Source: an uncultured Clostridia bacterium
GTDB taxonomy: Bacteria > Bacillota > Clostridia > Oscillospirales > Acutalibacteraceae
Length of the DNA stretch: 55,303 nucleotides
Assembly: GCA_946491705.1 (NCBI GenBank)
Contig: CAMLYM010000002.1
Location: forward strand, 1-55,303
Reading direction: 5' to 3'
Each line of letters begins with the position of its first letter. Within the stretch, counting starts at the first letter, position 1. Shown one piece after another: positions 44,101 through 50,702 of the stretch. A program made the position numbers and the translations under genes. The notes beneath the pieces were generated by a model that worked only from the letters and a program-made list of their open reading frames with translations, did not search any database and was not told the DNA's origin.

Positions 44101-45357
44101 CTGGTTGAAGAATTCCACAACAGTGGTCTGGTTCGGTAGGACTTCTACCGTCTGGCTCTCCGGTTGGTGGTAATAGTCCGGGACATTGATTTCAGAAATG
44201 GTGTAGGTGCCGGCGGTAAGACCAGGAACGGAGATCCGGCCGTCTTCCCCGACGGTTACTTCCTGATTCACTCCGTTTCCTTCAATCCGAAACTGCCATC
44301 CTGCAACCGAAATATCCGGATCGGCTTTTTTGACAATATCCAAAGTACCGGTATTCTCAGTCTGGAAATTGACATAGAACTGAACCGGGTCTTTAACGCC
44401 GGTACACATGGTTTGATATCCGACATGTCCCCAGACCAGGAAGGGGTTGCCGTATACCGGAAGGTCTTTTCGGTAAAGGATGCTGACCGGCTCGGTGATG
44501 GGATTGGAAGTGGTAAAGGTATAGCTGTTTCCATTGCGCGTGACAGAGATACCGTGGGTGTCCTCGGACAAGGCTTGTAAATCCACATCCGACAAATTTT
44601 CATCGGTCAATGTCACGGAATACAGCCCGGACTGGGCATCATACTGCATCGTATGGGTTGGGGCTTCATAGGAGCTGACGTTTGCAAAGCTGGGGATCTT
44701 GGAATGCTGCTCCATTTGTGTGAGGATCCAGTTGTAGGCAGCTTCCGCCGGCCGGTCTTTCAGCTGATCGTAAAACTGAGTGGCTGGGATGGGGCCGTTG
44801 TCCTGCAATGTTGTGGGGGACGTGCGGAGGTTTTGCTGGTATTCCCAGATGATGGCTTGGGTGGCAAAATAATAGTCGTCCTCGTTAATGCCGGAAATAG
44901 GCAAAGGCTTTCCATGCTGGAAGCCATACACGGTTGCCAGCATAATGCCTTCCTGGGCAACCCGGGGAAGATTCATGAAAAACCGGCTGTTTTCCCCGTT
45001 GACGCTGGTGTATCCATTGTTGGACGAACCAAAGGATACGCCCACTTCAATGCAGTAGACCCACTGTTCGTCTACGTTGAGTTCCGTATACAGGTACATG
45101 TGGGGATGATCACGGTCGCCGGCCGACGTGGAATAACTGGTGTTGCCTTCCTCGTCATAGAGCATAACCGGATAGTTGGCCGGGCAATGGAACGGCAGCC
45201 CATCCGATCCCATGATTAGCCGGCCGAACCGGGAACTACACACGACGCCCTCGGTGGATTCCCATGCGGAGGCCACTGTCCCGCTGAAAACAAGGGTAAA
45301 CAAAAGGATGATACTGATAACGGCGGATAAAATCCGGTGAGATAATGTTCTTTTCAT
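41182..45357 (-). CDS. Thioester-domain surface adhesin with eleven SpaA-type repeats
   Basis: 1391 residues. Signal peptide ~1-31 (LSAVISIILLFTLVFSGTVASA). Thioester domain ~40-280: Cys102 in QWVYCIEVG and Gln167 in ATQAIIWEYQ match the Cys and T-Q-x-x-(I/V)-W signature that forms an internal thioester able to bond host surface groups. Eleven SpaA/Cna-B-type repeats follow from ~340. Each opens with a Lys strand (LDIVKK, LRIVKES, IRVYKTD) and closes on Asn (FFNQ, FYND, WENE), with Glu in the middle, as needed for self-formed isopeptide bonds. The C-terminus is VPDTGEE, a membrane helix and a basic tail, so sortase anchoring is expected. It lies in the ICE between the lipoprotein and the mating-channel genes, and may help donor-recipient or host contact. 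Confidence 0.9.
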   Translation of the reverse strand: MKRTLSHRILSAVISIILLFTLVFSGTVASAWESTEGVVCSSRFGRLIMGSDGLPFHCPANYPVMLYDEEGNTSYSTSAGDRDHPHMYLYTELNVDEQWVYCIEVGVSFGSSNNGYTSVNGENSRFFMNLPRVAQEGIMLATVYGFQHGKPLPISGINEDDYYFATQAIIWEYQQNLRTSPTTLQDNGPIPATQFYDQLKDRPAEAAYNWILTQMEQHSKIPSFANVSSYEAPTHTMQYDAQSGLYSVTLTDENLSDVDLQALSEDTHGISVTRNGNSYTFTTSNPITEPVSILYRKDLPVYGNPFLVWGHVGYQTMCTGVKDPVQFYVNFQTENTGTLDIVKKADPDISVAGWQFRIEGNGVNQEVTVGEDGRISVPGLTAGTYTISEINVPDYYHQPESQTVEVLPNQTTVVEFFNQYQKGGLVIEKSSEQDVMTQDVQFRVVGQCDNGKSYDQIHETDASGRIELTDLYTGTYTVTELGYPETGIPDWIVAPTDENIRVNGGETSTVEIYNELKKGNLSITKASEDGNFIEGIGFHIFGTTDAGILYDETFYTDSSGEIYVEDLPIGTYTVEEVAETVNGNYQIAASQVVVIKGDETTQTQFYNALHKIPLRIVKESYNGKNLEGIQFLVKGTTSTGEPWEKTYTTNAQGVVDVKETDPDAPPCGTYTVSEVESSVNIGYLLPDSQEVTFTYGDQPELHFYNDKKAGDVKVVKTDDLNNHFVEGMVFRLKGTSYAGDEIDWTATTDKDGVAVFHDVPIGSYTLYEDDVPAFFVTPDPQEVTVVYSETSENNFENVSQKANLKIVKQSTDMQNIEGVPFRIVGIPYAGEDFAYDETFYTDANGEIYVEGLLVGNYSVMELDSDVTVGYIKPGSQEVELTYGQDSTVTFFNKLIENSIKIVKRDGFNDQPMEGILFGLYDSEGNEVTRGRTDANGTLTFENIRYGEYTVRELEGKTGYYPLEAGPQITVETDGLTQEIPIVNDRIPCEIRVYKTDSHTGEPLPGVTFGLFDLEGNLVEKAVTGEDGYARFSPQVWGQTFQIKELEVPVGYQLSDHVETVEIQPGETELQFQYENDRIPCEIQIYKTDGYTKLPLAGAVFGLYDAEGNLIEQKATDENGYIQFSPQLWGQTVFIREISAPEGYLVNDKIEEFEIKAGDESVTFEWENERRPVEIVVHKIDESGLPLAGAEFGLFDAQGTLLQSGITDETGVIRFTNNIWGQTVYLREIKAPQGYVLDEAATEIELKPEDTVLEYTKENYWITGNIRIVKKDGLTGNPLSGVEFGLYDEAGNEVARGVTGEDGALLLEGIRYGTYELRELAAKDGYQNLSAPLPVQITENGQTIELEVENEPIPEVPDTGEEFPAWPIALLVVSATAFVLLLVIRKQKQRIG

Positions 45358-45381
45358 AAAAAACCTTCTTTCTCAATAACA

Positions 45382-45416
45382 AAAGCTCCCTGCCGGAATA
45401 TCCGGCAAGGAGCTTT
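45382..45416 (-). terminator. Terminator of the Ser-rich lipoprotein gene
   Basis: Fifteen-bp stem with one wobble pair (AAAGCTCCCTGCCGG against CCGGCAAGGAGCTTT), 5-nt loop, then TTTT on the minus strand. It separates the lipoprotein from the adhesin gene. Confidence 0.85.
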
Positions 45417-45425
45417 TTCTGGTTT

Positions 45426-46238
45426 TTAGTGCAGCATATACACGAGATATTGACCGCCAGAACCCTCTATATAGATTGCAAAGTCCTGCAATCCCCATTT
45501 GTTTTTATCGTATTCCACCATCTCATACAGTTGCCGTCTCACAAGGGCAGGATTTTTGCTGCTGGCGGACAACGTATATGGATTCCACCAAGAACAATTA
45601 TCCGGCGTCCGAAACGTGCCGTCCGGATGGGTAGGACGATGGACCATGCCGAGGGTTTCCCCATACCGGATCAGGTCGGATTGAATAGCGGCGATATCAA
45701 ATGGATAAACATAGGGCTTCAAGTCGTCTGGAATGGGGTCTGGTTCTGGAGTCGCCGAGGAGGAAGGGGATGCTTCGGAGGATTCGGATGGGGCAGGCGG
45801 CGATGAAGAGGGGTCTGGAGCCGATGGAGACGAACCCCATCCCCCATGAGAATCGCTGCTTTCTGAGCTTGACGGGGGATTTGAAGAAGGAGGATGCATT
45901 TCACCGCCGCTCCCCTGGTCGGAGGATTGCCGGGAGGAAAGATGCGAAAGATCCTCCCGGTATCCTGGTTTGGAACCTTCTGAAATTTGGGAAGATTCCC
46001 TGCTGGTATCACTTCCTTTTGATGAGAATGTCGGGTCTGGGTTTCCCGCTGTCGATCTATCGTCAGATGATGCTGATTCACTGTCCTGCCCACTTCTTTC
46101 GACGAGCATAAAAGCAGAGCTTGTTCCACTGGGCAACGAGGATGTAGAACTCTCAGGGGTGTTTTGATTCCCGCATCCCGCTATTCCCAGCAACAACATG
46201 ACCGCCATGGCCGTATATTTCCATGCTGGTCTCATCAT
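45426..46238 (-). CDS. Ser/Pro-rich lipoprotein of the conjugative element
   Basis: About 270 residues from ATG 46238 (another ATG follows at once). A lipoprotein signal peptide MMRPAWKYTAMAVMLLLGIAGC ends in a clear lipobox. A ~150-residue disordered region, dominated by Ser, Pro, Gly and Asp, could span the wall. A compact C-terminal domain of ~95 residues follows (YPFDIAAIQSDLIRYGETLGM, CSWWNPYTLSASS, LVRRQLYEMVEYDKNKWGLQDFAIYIEG), ending at an aromatic YMLH. I do not recognise this domain by name, but similar tails occur on ICE lipoproteins. It probably sits outside the membrane near the adhesin encoded next to it. Confidence 0.65.
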   Translation of the reverse strand: MMRPAWKYTAMAVMLLLGIAGCGNQNTPESSTSSLPSGTSSAFMLVERSGQDSESASSDDRSTAGNPDPTFSSKGSDTSRESSQISEGSKPGYREDLSHLSSRQSSDQGSGGEMHPPSSNPPSSSESSDSHGGWGSSPSAPDPSSSPPAPSESSEASPSSSATPEPDPIPDDLKPYVYPFDIAAIQSDLIRYGETLGMVHRPTHPDGTFRTPDNCSWWNPYTLSASSKNPALVRRQLYEMVEYDKNKWGLQDFAIYIEGSGGQYLVYMLH

Positions 46239-46305
46239 ATACACCAACTTTCGTTAACCCTTCTATATATTAAGCCTGTTGGCAGGCTTGCTTTGGGTAT
46301 GAAAT

Positions 46306-47265
46306 TTATTTTTGATATTGCTCCAGGAAGCTCTGAAACAGTCTTTGCGCCTCCTCATAGGACAAAGTGTCGGGCAGCTGAATGGTCATTTTCCGGATAT
46401 TTTGCTTGTCCATTGCCGCTTCATAAAAAACGCGCTGAATCGTCTTTTGAGAAGCGGTCCCTTCCTCTACCAGCTTTTTGACAGCATCGGCCTGCTTCAT
46501 TTTGATCTTTCCATACTGTGGCATAATCTGATAGAACAGAAACGCTTGAAGTTCCTCCGGGATATATGACAACTTGACACCGACACGGAAAGACAGGGTT
46601 CTTTGATCCACCGCTTCCAGCAATGGTTTGATGAGATAGGTCAAACGAATGAGATAAGCAACCATACGCCGGCTTTCCTTATTCTCTTTTCCTGCCTCCG
46701 CCAGCGAATCTTTCCGCATAGAGGGATCGTCTGCATCCGATAAGTCGTTTCGCTTTCCTTGGGAGCTGGTCAATTCCAGTTTCATCCGATAGGCATAGGC
46801 CCGTTCGCTATAGGATAGGTTCCTTCTTTGGCGAAGATTTGTGTCCAACATAATAAGGGCTGCTTGCTGGTCGTCAATGTCCTCACGGATGATGGACGGG
46901 ATTTCTTTTCGACCGCAAATGACTGAGGCGCGATAACGGTTGCGGCCGGCAAGGATTTGATATTTTTTACCTTTCGTTGGACGCACGGTAATGGGTTCCA
47001 GCACACCATGCTCCCGCACACTCTCTACCATCCGGTCCATATCTTCTTCGGAATACGGGAGAAATGGCTGCGGCCTTCCTGTGATCTTTTCAAAGTTATC
47101 GTCCTGATATTCCTCCAAACAGTCGGTTGGTAACAACACACAGGGATAGGATGATTCCTCTTTTCGCTTGACTGCTTTTTCTTCTATTCCATCGGAAAAG
47201 AAATCGCTGTCTTCCTCTAGAAGCGAAAGGTTTTGTACCTGGTCTACAATTGCCCTTCTACGCAT
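46306..47265 (-). CDS. ParB/Spo0J-like partition protein
   Basis: 319 residues. The ParB N-terminal CTPase/clamp domain (~45-140) includes FLPYSEEDMDRMVESVREHGVLEPITVRP, YQILAGRNRYRASVICG and IPSIIREDIDDQQAALIMLDTNL; the G-R-N-R-Y-R box is the hallmark. A helix-turn-helix region (~140-230) and a C-terminal helical part follow. ParB dimers load at parS and are moved by ParA. The start overlaps the ParA end by 8 bases. In ICEs, ParAB can stabilise the replicated circular form. Confidence 0.9.
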   Translation of the reverse strand: MRRRAIVDQVQNLSLLEEDSDFFSDGIEEKAVKRKEESSYPCVLLPTDCLEEYQDDNFEKITGRPQPFLPYSEEDMDRMVESVREHGVLEPITVRPTKGKKYQILAGRNRYRASVICGRKEIPSIIREDIDDQQAALIMLDTNLRQRRNLSYSERAYAYRMKLELTSSQGKRNDLSDADDPSMRKDSLAEAGKENKESRRMVAYLIRLTYLIKPLLEAVDQRTLSFRVGVKLSYIPEELQAFLFYQIMPQYGKIKMKQADAVKKLVEEGTASQKTIQRVFYEAAMDKQNIRKMTIQLPDTLSYEEAQRLFQSFLEQYQK

Positions 47266-48055
47266 GGGACATCACCTCTTCTGCTACTTCGGCATAGGCC
47301 GCCGCTGCGTCGCTGTTCGGTGCGTACTCGTGGATGGACATACCGAAGCTAGGCGCCTCGCTTACCGATGTGCGTTCCGGGATGATAGGGGCAAAGATAT
47401 GGATATTCCCAAAGTCCCGGTAAACCAATTCACGGAAGCTTTGATTGTTCTTCGTCCGGGCACGATATTTTGTAAAGAGGATCCCCTCGATAGACAGGTG
47501 AGGATTCATGCGTTTTTTCAGGCCGTTGATGATGGGGAGCACTTCCCCCAGCCCTTCACAGCCGAATATGTTGGCTTCTACAGGAATCAAAACGGAATCC
47601 GCACAGGCCAAGGCGTTATGGCAAAACAAATCAAATCCGCTGTGAGAATCCAGAAAGATATATTCATACTCCTCCTTTATAAAGGAGAGCGCGTACTCCA
47701 AAAGATGCTCACAATTGGTGGCGCTGGGTAAAAGCTTTACCAGCCTTGCCAGCTTTGTGGTGGATGGAATCAGATCCACTTCGCTGGTATGGATAACGCA
47801 GGAATGAACCAATTCCGACAGCTCTTCATCGTCAATGTCATCATGATCGATGAGATAAAAGAAGATGTCGTAGATGGTCTTGCACGCTTTGAGTTCACTT
47901 TGACGCACCCCAAAATGGGTAGTCAAGCTATGCTGCGGATCAAGGTCCACCACGCAGACCTTTTTCCTTTTTGATATGTATGCGCTTATGTTTACTGTGG
48001 AGGTCGTTTTTCCGTCCCCACCTTTACAGGTGGCGGTGCATATTACCTTACACAT
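47258..48055 (-). CDS. ParA/Soj-like ATPase
   Basis: 265 residues from ATG 48055 behind AAAGGTG; the open frame extends 23 codons upstream without a good site. It has a deviant Walker A CKGGDGKTTSTVN with the signature Lys, then VCVVDLDPQHSLTTHFGV (switch I), and EYIFLDSHSGFDLFCHNAL (Walker B-like). The later VLIPVEANIFGCEGL and GILFTKYRARTKNN segments also match. It is the first gene of the minus-strand ICE operon. A palindrome about 120 bases upstream may be its operator or a parS-like site. Confidence 0.93.
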   Translation of the reverse strand: MCKVICTATCKGGDGKTTSTVNISAYISKRKKVCVVDLDPQHSLTTHFGVRQSELKACKTIYDIFFYLIDHDDIDDEELSELVHSCVIHTSEVDLIPSTTKLARLVKLLPSATNCEHLLEYALSFIKEEYEYIFLDSHSGFDLFCHNALACADSVLIPVEANIFGCEGLGEVLPIINGLKKRMNPHLSIEGILFTKYRARTKNNQSFRELVYRDFGNIHIFAPIIPERTSVSEAPSFGMSIHEYAPNSDAAAAYAEVAEEVMSHA

Positions 48056-48172
48056 ACTTTCACCTTTTCTGTCCTTTCTGCCGTACTGGAAAATTACAAA
48101 ATTAGATAGAAATTTTCTATTCAACTTCCTTTCCTCACTCCTATTTTGCCCTTCATTTTGACCGCTACTGAT

Positions 48173-48207
48173 ACCGCTATAGCGGTGTAGAGTAAGGAAA
48201 AATTATA
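48173..48207 (-). promoter_or_regulatory. Palindrome and -10 element upstream of parA
   Basis: Perfect 14-bp palindrome ACCGCTATAGCGGT (48173-48186); a second copy of its left half (ACCGCTA) begins at 48161. Just upstream on the minus strand lies TATAAT (48202-48207); a good -35 is not seen. It may be the ParA/ParB autoregulatory or partition site, by position only. Confidence 0.45.
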
Positions 48208-48286
48208 ATAAATATACAGATAATACGTCGATATAAAGACAGAATATACGGTTTTTACTACAAAAAACGTGAAAATATGCGTTAGA

Positions 48287-48338
<52 letters not shown>

Positions 48339-48345
48339 ATAGATT

Positions 48346-48386
48346 GAGTCTGGACGCAATTTGCGTTCCAGGCTCTTTCTTTTTTG
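48346..48386 (+). terminator. Terminator of the truncated tRNA
   Basis: Stem GAGTCTGG/CCAGGCTC (with one G-T pair) extended by ACGCAA/TTGCGT, then TTTCTTTTTT. It follows the tRNA CCA end by seven bases and supports this side being the original chromosomal flank. Confidence 0.7.
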
Positions 48387-48432
48387 AAAACAATATGCTC
48401 TCACGCAGCATCTAAAATTCCCCTTTGATCAG

Positions 48433-48480
48433 AATAATCCGAACTTGTTTTCAATAGAAAACGGGTTCGGATTATTTGTT
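48433..48480 (+). terminator. Strong hairpin, terminator-like, in the flank right of the tRNA fragment
   Basis: Twelve-bp perfect stem AATAATCCGAAC/GTTCGGATTATT with an inner 6-bp GTTTTC/GAAAAC stem, followed by TGTTTTTG on the plus strand. The rest of 48340-48650 shows no convincing gene; a 60-codon frame there has no ribosome site. Confidence 0.5.
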
Positions 48481-48654
48481 TTTGCCCGTTGCGAAGCAGC
48501 CCTCTTCCACAACCGGGTGAGCGCAAGCCAACTTCTAAACCAGGAAGGCACCGCAAAGAAACAACCGATAAGGAAATGCGAATACCATTATCAAAACGAC
48601 GCTCTGATTTTCCGGATTTTAGATTAATTTTGGTATCTTATCAGAGGGCAACTA

Positions 48655-48663
48655 TGATATAAT
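48655..48663 (+). promoter_or_regulatory. Extended -10 promoter of the P-loop ATPase gene
   Basis: TGATATAAT, an extended -10 with perfect TATAAT, 84 bases before the ATG at 48747. No good -35 at 16-18 bp, as is common with extended -10 promoters. Confidence 0.5.
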
Positions 48664-48746
48664 AAAAACGATCCTTTTGGATGATTGTAGACGCATTGGG
48701 TACCGCATGAGTATTTCAATTGGGATCAGCGAAAGGAAGATGTTGC

Positions 48747-50216
48747 ATGTCTGTAAATATAACCTTCACAGAAGATCAGATTACAGGATTATTTGGTGAA
48801 CTAGCAGCAGAAGATGAAGAAAAAGTGCGATTTAAAAATAGCTTTTTTAAAAGCACAACATACGAAAAAATTCACAACGATCGTCCGCTAAGAATTCTGG
48901 TGGCGCATAAAGGCGTTGGAAAATCAGCTTTGTTTAGAATGTCTTATGAAGAGAACTTGGAGCATAATGTGCTATCGCTATGGATTCGTCCCAATGATAT
49001 TGCCGATTTGTGCCAAGTGGATGAAGATAAAAATCCATTGAGCTTAATAGAAAAGTGGAAATCTGGGCTTAATTCCCGCATTGTGGAATTAGTGATGCAA
49101 CAATTTCACATTGAGACGGATTATCCACTTGCAAATGCCGCTATTGAAAAGGGAATGAAGCTGATAGACAAAATTACAGCCATAGTAAAAGGAATCGACG
49201 GTAAAGTTGATATAGATAAATCCAAAAAATTAATTGCAAAAAAATATATTTCCAATCACAAAATCGTGATCTATATTGACGATTTGGATAGGGCCTGGGA
49301 AGGTACGAACAGCAATATTAAAAGAATTGCAGCACTTTTAAATGCAGTACGCGATCTTACGAACGAGTCTCCCTGTTTGCAGTTTCGAATTAGTCTGCGT
49401 AGCGATGTTTATTTTTTGGTACGCACTGCCGATGAATCGACAGATAAAATTGAGGGAAATGTAATATGGCTTACTTGGACCGAACATGAATTGTTGGTTT
49501 TTTTAGCAAAGCGTGTACAAAGCTACTTAGGAAGGCCTATTTCAGAAACTACTTTACTGAAAAAGCCACAATTCGAAATAGTTAAATATTTATATCCAAT
49601 TATGGACAGCCATTTTATGGGAGAAGGAAAATGGAACAATCGCCCAATTCATTATATCCTTTTATCTCTAACAAGAAGAAGACCGAGAGATTTGATTAAT
49701 TTATGTACGCAGGCAGCACGCGAAGCCAGCAATAATCGCAATAAGACAATTAAAACCACTGATTGGGAATGCGTTTTTTCCCGGTATTCGCAAAACCGTT
49801 TGCAAGATACGATCAATGAACATCGATACGAATTGCCAGAGATAAGGCGCCTTTTGTTGGGTATGAAACCAAGCCACGAGCAAAAGAAATTGTCTGGCTC
49901 TCACAAATATCCTGAGGAACAAATCATAAATAAGATATCTGGAATCATGCAGAGTGGCAAATTTGTGTTTTCTGATGGGCGCATCGCCTCAGCAAAAGAA
50001 CTGCTTACCTTTATGTATAAAATTAATTTTTTAGTAGCTAGGAAGGATTTGCGCGACGGATACATTGACCGCAAATATTTTGAGGATAACAATTACCTTT
50101 CAACGGAATGTGTCGAGTTTGGATATGAATGGGAAGTACACCCAGCATTTCGTTGGGCACTATATCCAGAAGCAAGGAACATCTTCTCTACCATTGATTT
50201 GCCGACTTTAATATGA
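48747..50216 (+). CDS. P-loop ATPase, Sll1717-like family
   Basis: 489 residues from ATG 48747 behind GAAAGGAAG. Walker A is in LVAHKGVGKSALFRM (~52-66) and Walker B in KIVIYIDDLDRAW (~172-183), with FRISLRSDVYFLVRT and ILLSLTRRRPRDLINLCTQAA later, the usual sensor and helical parts of this ATPase group. A ~150-residue C-terminal region ends in HPAFRWALYP. No nuclease or membrane domain is seen. Related ATPases are scattered in variable regions, and some are suspected phage-defence proteins, but this one is unproven. It is AT-rich, stands alone, and sits just beside the tRNA attachment site, all pointing to horizontal gain. Confidence 0.75.
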   Translation: MSVNITFTEDQITGLFGELAAEDEEKVRFKNSFFKSTTYEKIHNDRPLRILVAHKGVGKSALFRMSYEENLEHNVLSLWIRPNDIADLCQVDEDKNPLSLIEKWKSGLNSRIVELVMQQFHIETDYPLANAAIEKGMKLIDKITAIVKGIDGKVDIDKSKKLIAKKYISNHKIVIYIDDLDRAWEGTNSNIKRIAALLNAVRDLTNESPCLQFRISLRSDVYFLVRTADESTDKIEGNVIWLTWTEHELLVFLAKRVQSYLGRPISETTLLKKPQFEIVKYLYPIMDSHFMGEGKWNNRPIHYILLSLTRRRPRDLINLCTQAAREASNNRNKTIKTTDWECVFSRYSQNRLQDTINEHRYELPEIRRLLLGMKPSHEQKKLSGSHKYPEEQIINKISGIMQSGKFVFSDGRIASAKELLTFMYKINFLVARKDLRDGYIDRKYFEDNNYLSTECVEFGYEWEVHPAFRWALYPEARNIFSTIDLPTLI

Positions 50217-50353
50217 AACTCATGTTTTAGTAGAGTTTGATTCATTTTGCAGCGCAGCATCCGGTGTTAATTACCATTTATTTACTGTCTGCCATAGAAA
50301 GACGCCACTGTTCCCCTACGTCCATTTTCTGCGCTTTGGACGGTTTGCGCCGG

Positions 50354-50382
50354 TTGCAAATTTGGACGAAGGGTGTTATACT
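50354..50382 (+). promoter_or_regulatory. Promoter of the T-box/iorAB operon
   Basis: TTGCAA (50354-50359), 17-bp spacer, TATACT (50377-50382), leading straight into the T-box leader. The stretch 50217-50350 before it shows no gene. Confidence 0.7.
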
Positions 50383-50394
50383 TTGTAGGAACAA

Positions 50395-50680
50395 ACCTGC
50401 GATGGAGAGGTAAAACTGCAAAGCGGTCGCACAGAGAGCCGGCGGTGCTGGGATGCCGGCGGACACGAGGCAGACAAATGGGCTCCGGAGGGCGCGGCGA
50501 ACAGGGCCGTTTTACGGCCAGTAACCGACGACGCAGCATCGGCGTTATAGATGAGGGATGTGCTGGCATCCCGCTTTTAAGCACAGGCTTTCCCTTTGAG
50601 GAAGGCAAAACAAGGTGGCATTTTTACAGGTTTCGCGCCTGTCCTTGGGCTTTTGGCTTACAAGGGCAGGCGCTTTTTCT
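50395..50680 (+). promoter_or_regulatory. T-box riboswitch leader, probably tryptophan-specific
   Basis: Stem I begins around GCACAGAGAGCCGGCGG (50429-). A specifier-like loop holds AAATGGGC with TGG at 50479-50481, a tryptophan codon. The distal AGTAACCGACG and the CGTTATA segment follow. The antiterminator has CAAGG-TGGCATTTTT-ACAGG pairing with CCTGT-CCTTG; its bulge shows TGGC (50616-50619), which would pair with a tRNA ending G-CCA, as tRNA-Trp has in Bacillota. The competing terminator GCGCCTGTCCTTG/CAAGGGCAGGCGC plus TTTTT lies at 50635-50678. Uncharged tRNA should switch iorAB on. Confidence 0.88.
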
Positions 50681-50702
50681 TACGAAAAGGGAGGTCTTTT
50701 GA

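Noticed and set aside
41300-44400. Repeated DNA resembling a CRISPR or satellite array
   Set aside because: The repetition comes from SpaA-type protein repeats of ~75-100 codons with divergent DNA; no short exact repeats with spacers.
48445-48627. 60-codon plus-strand frame near the tRNA fragment
   Set aside because: It starts inside a strong hairpin and has no ribosome binding site or protein-like pattern.
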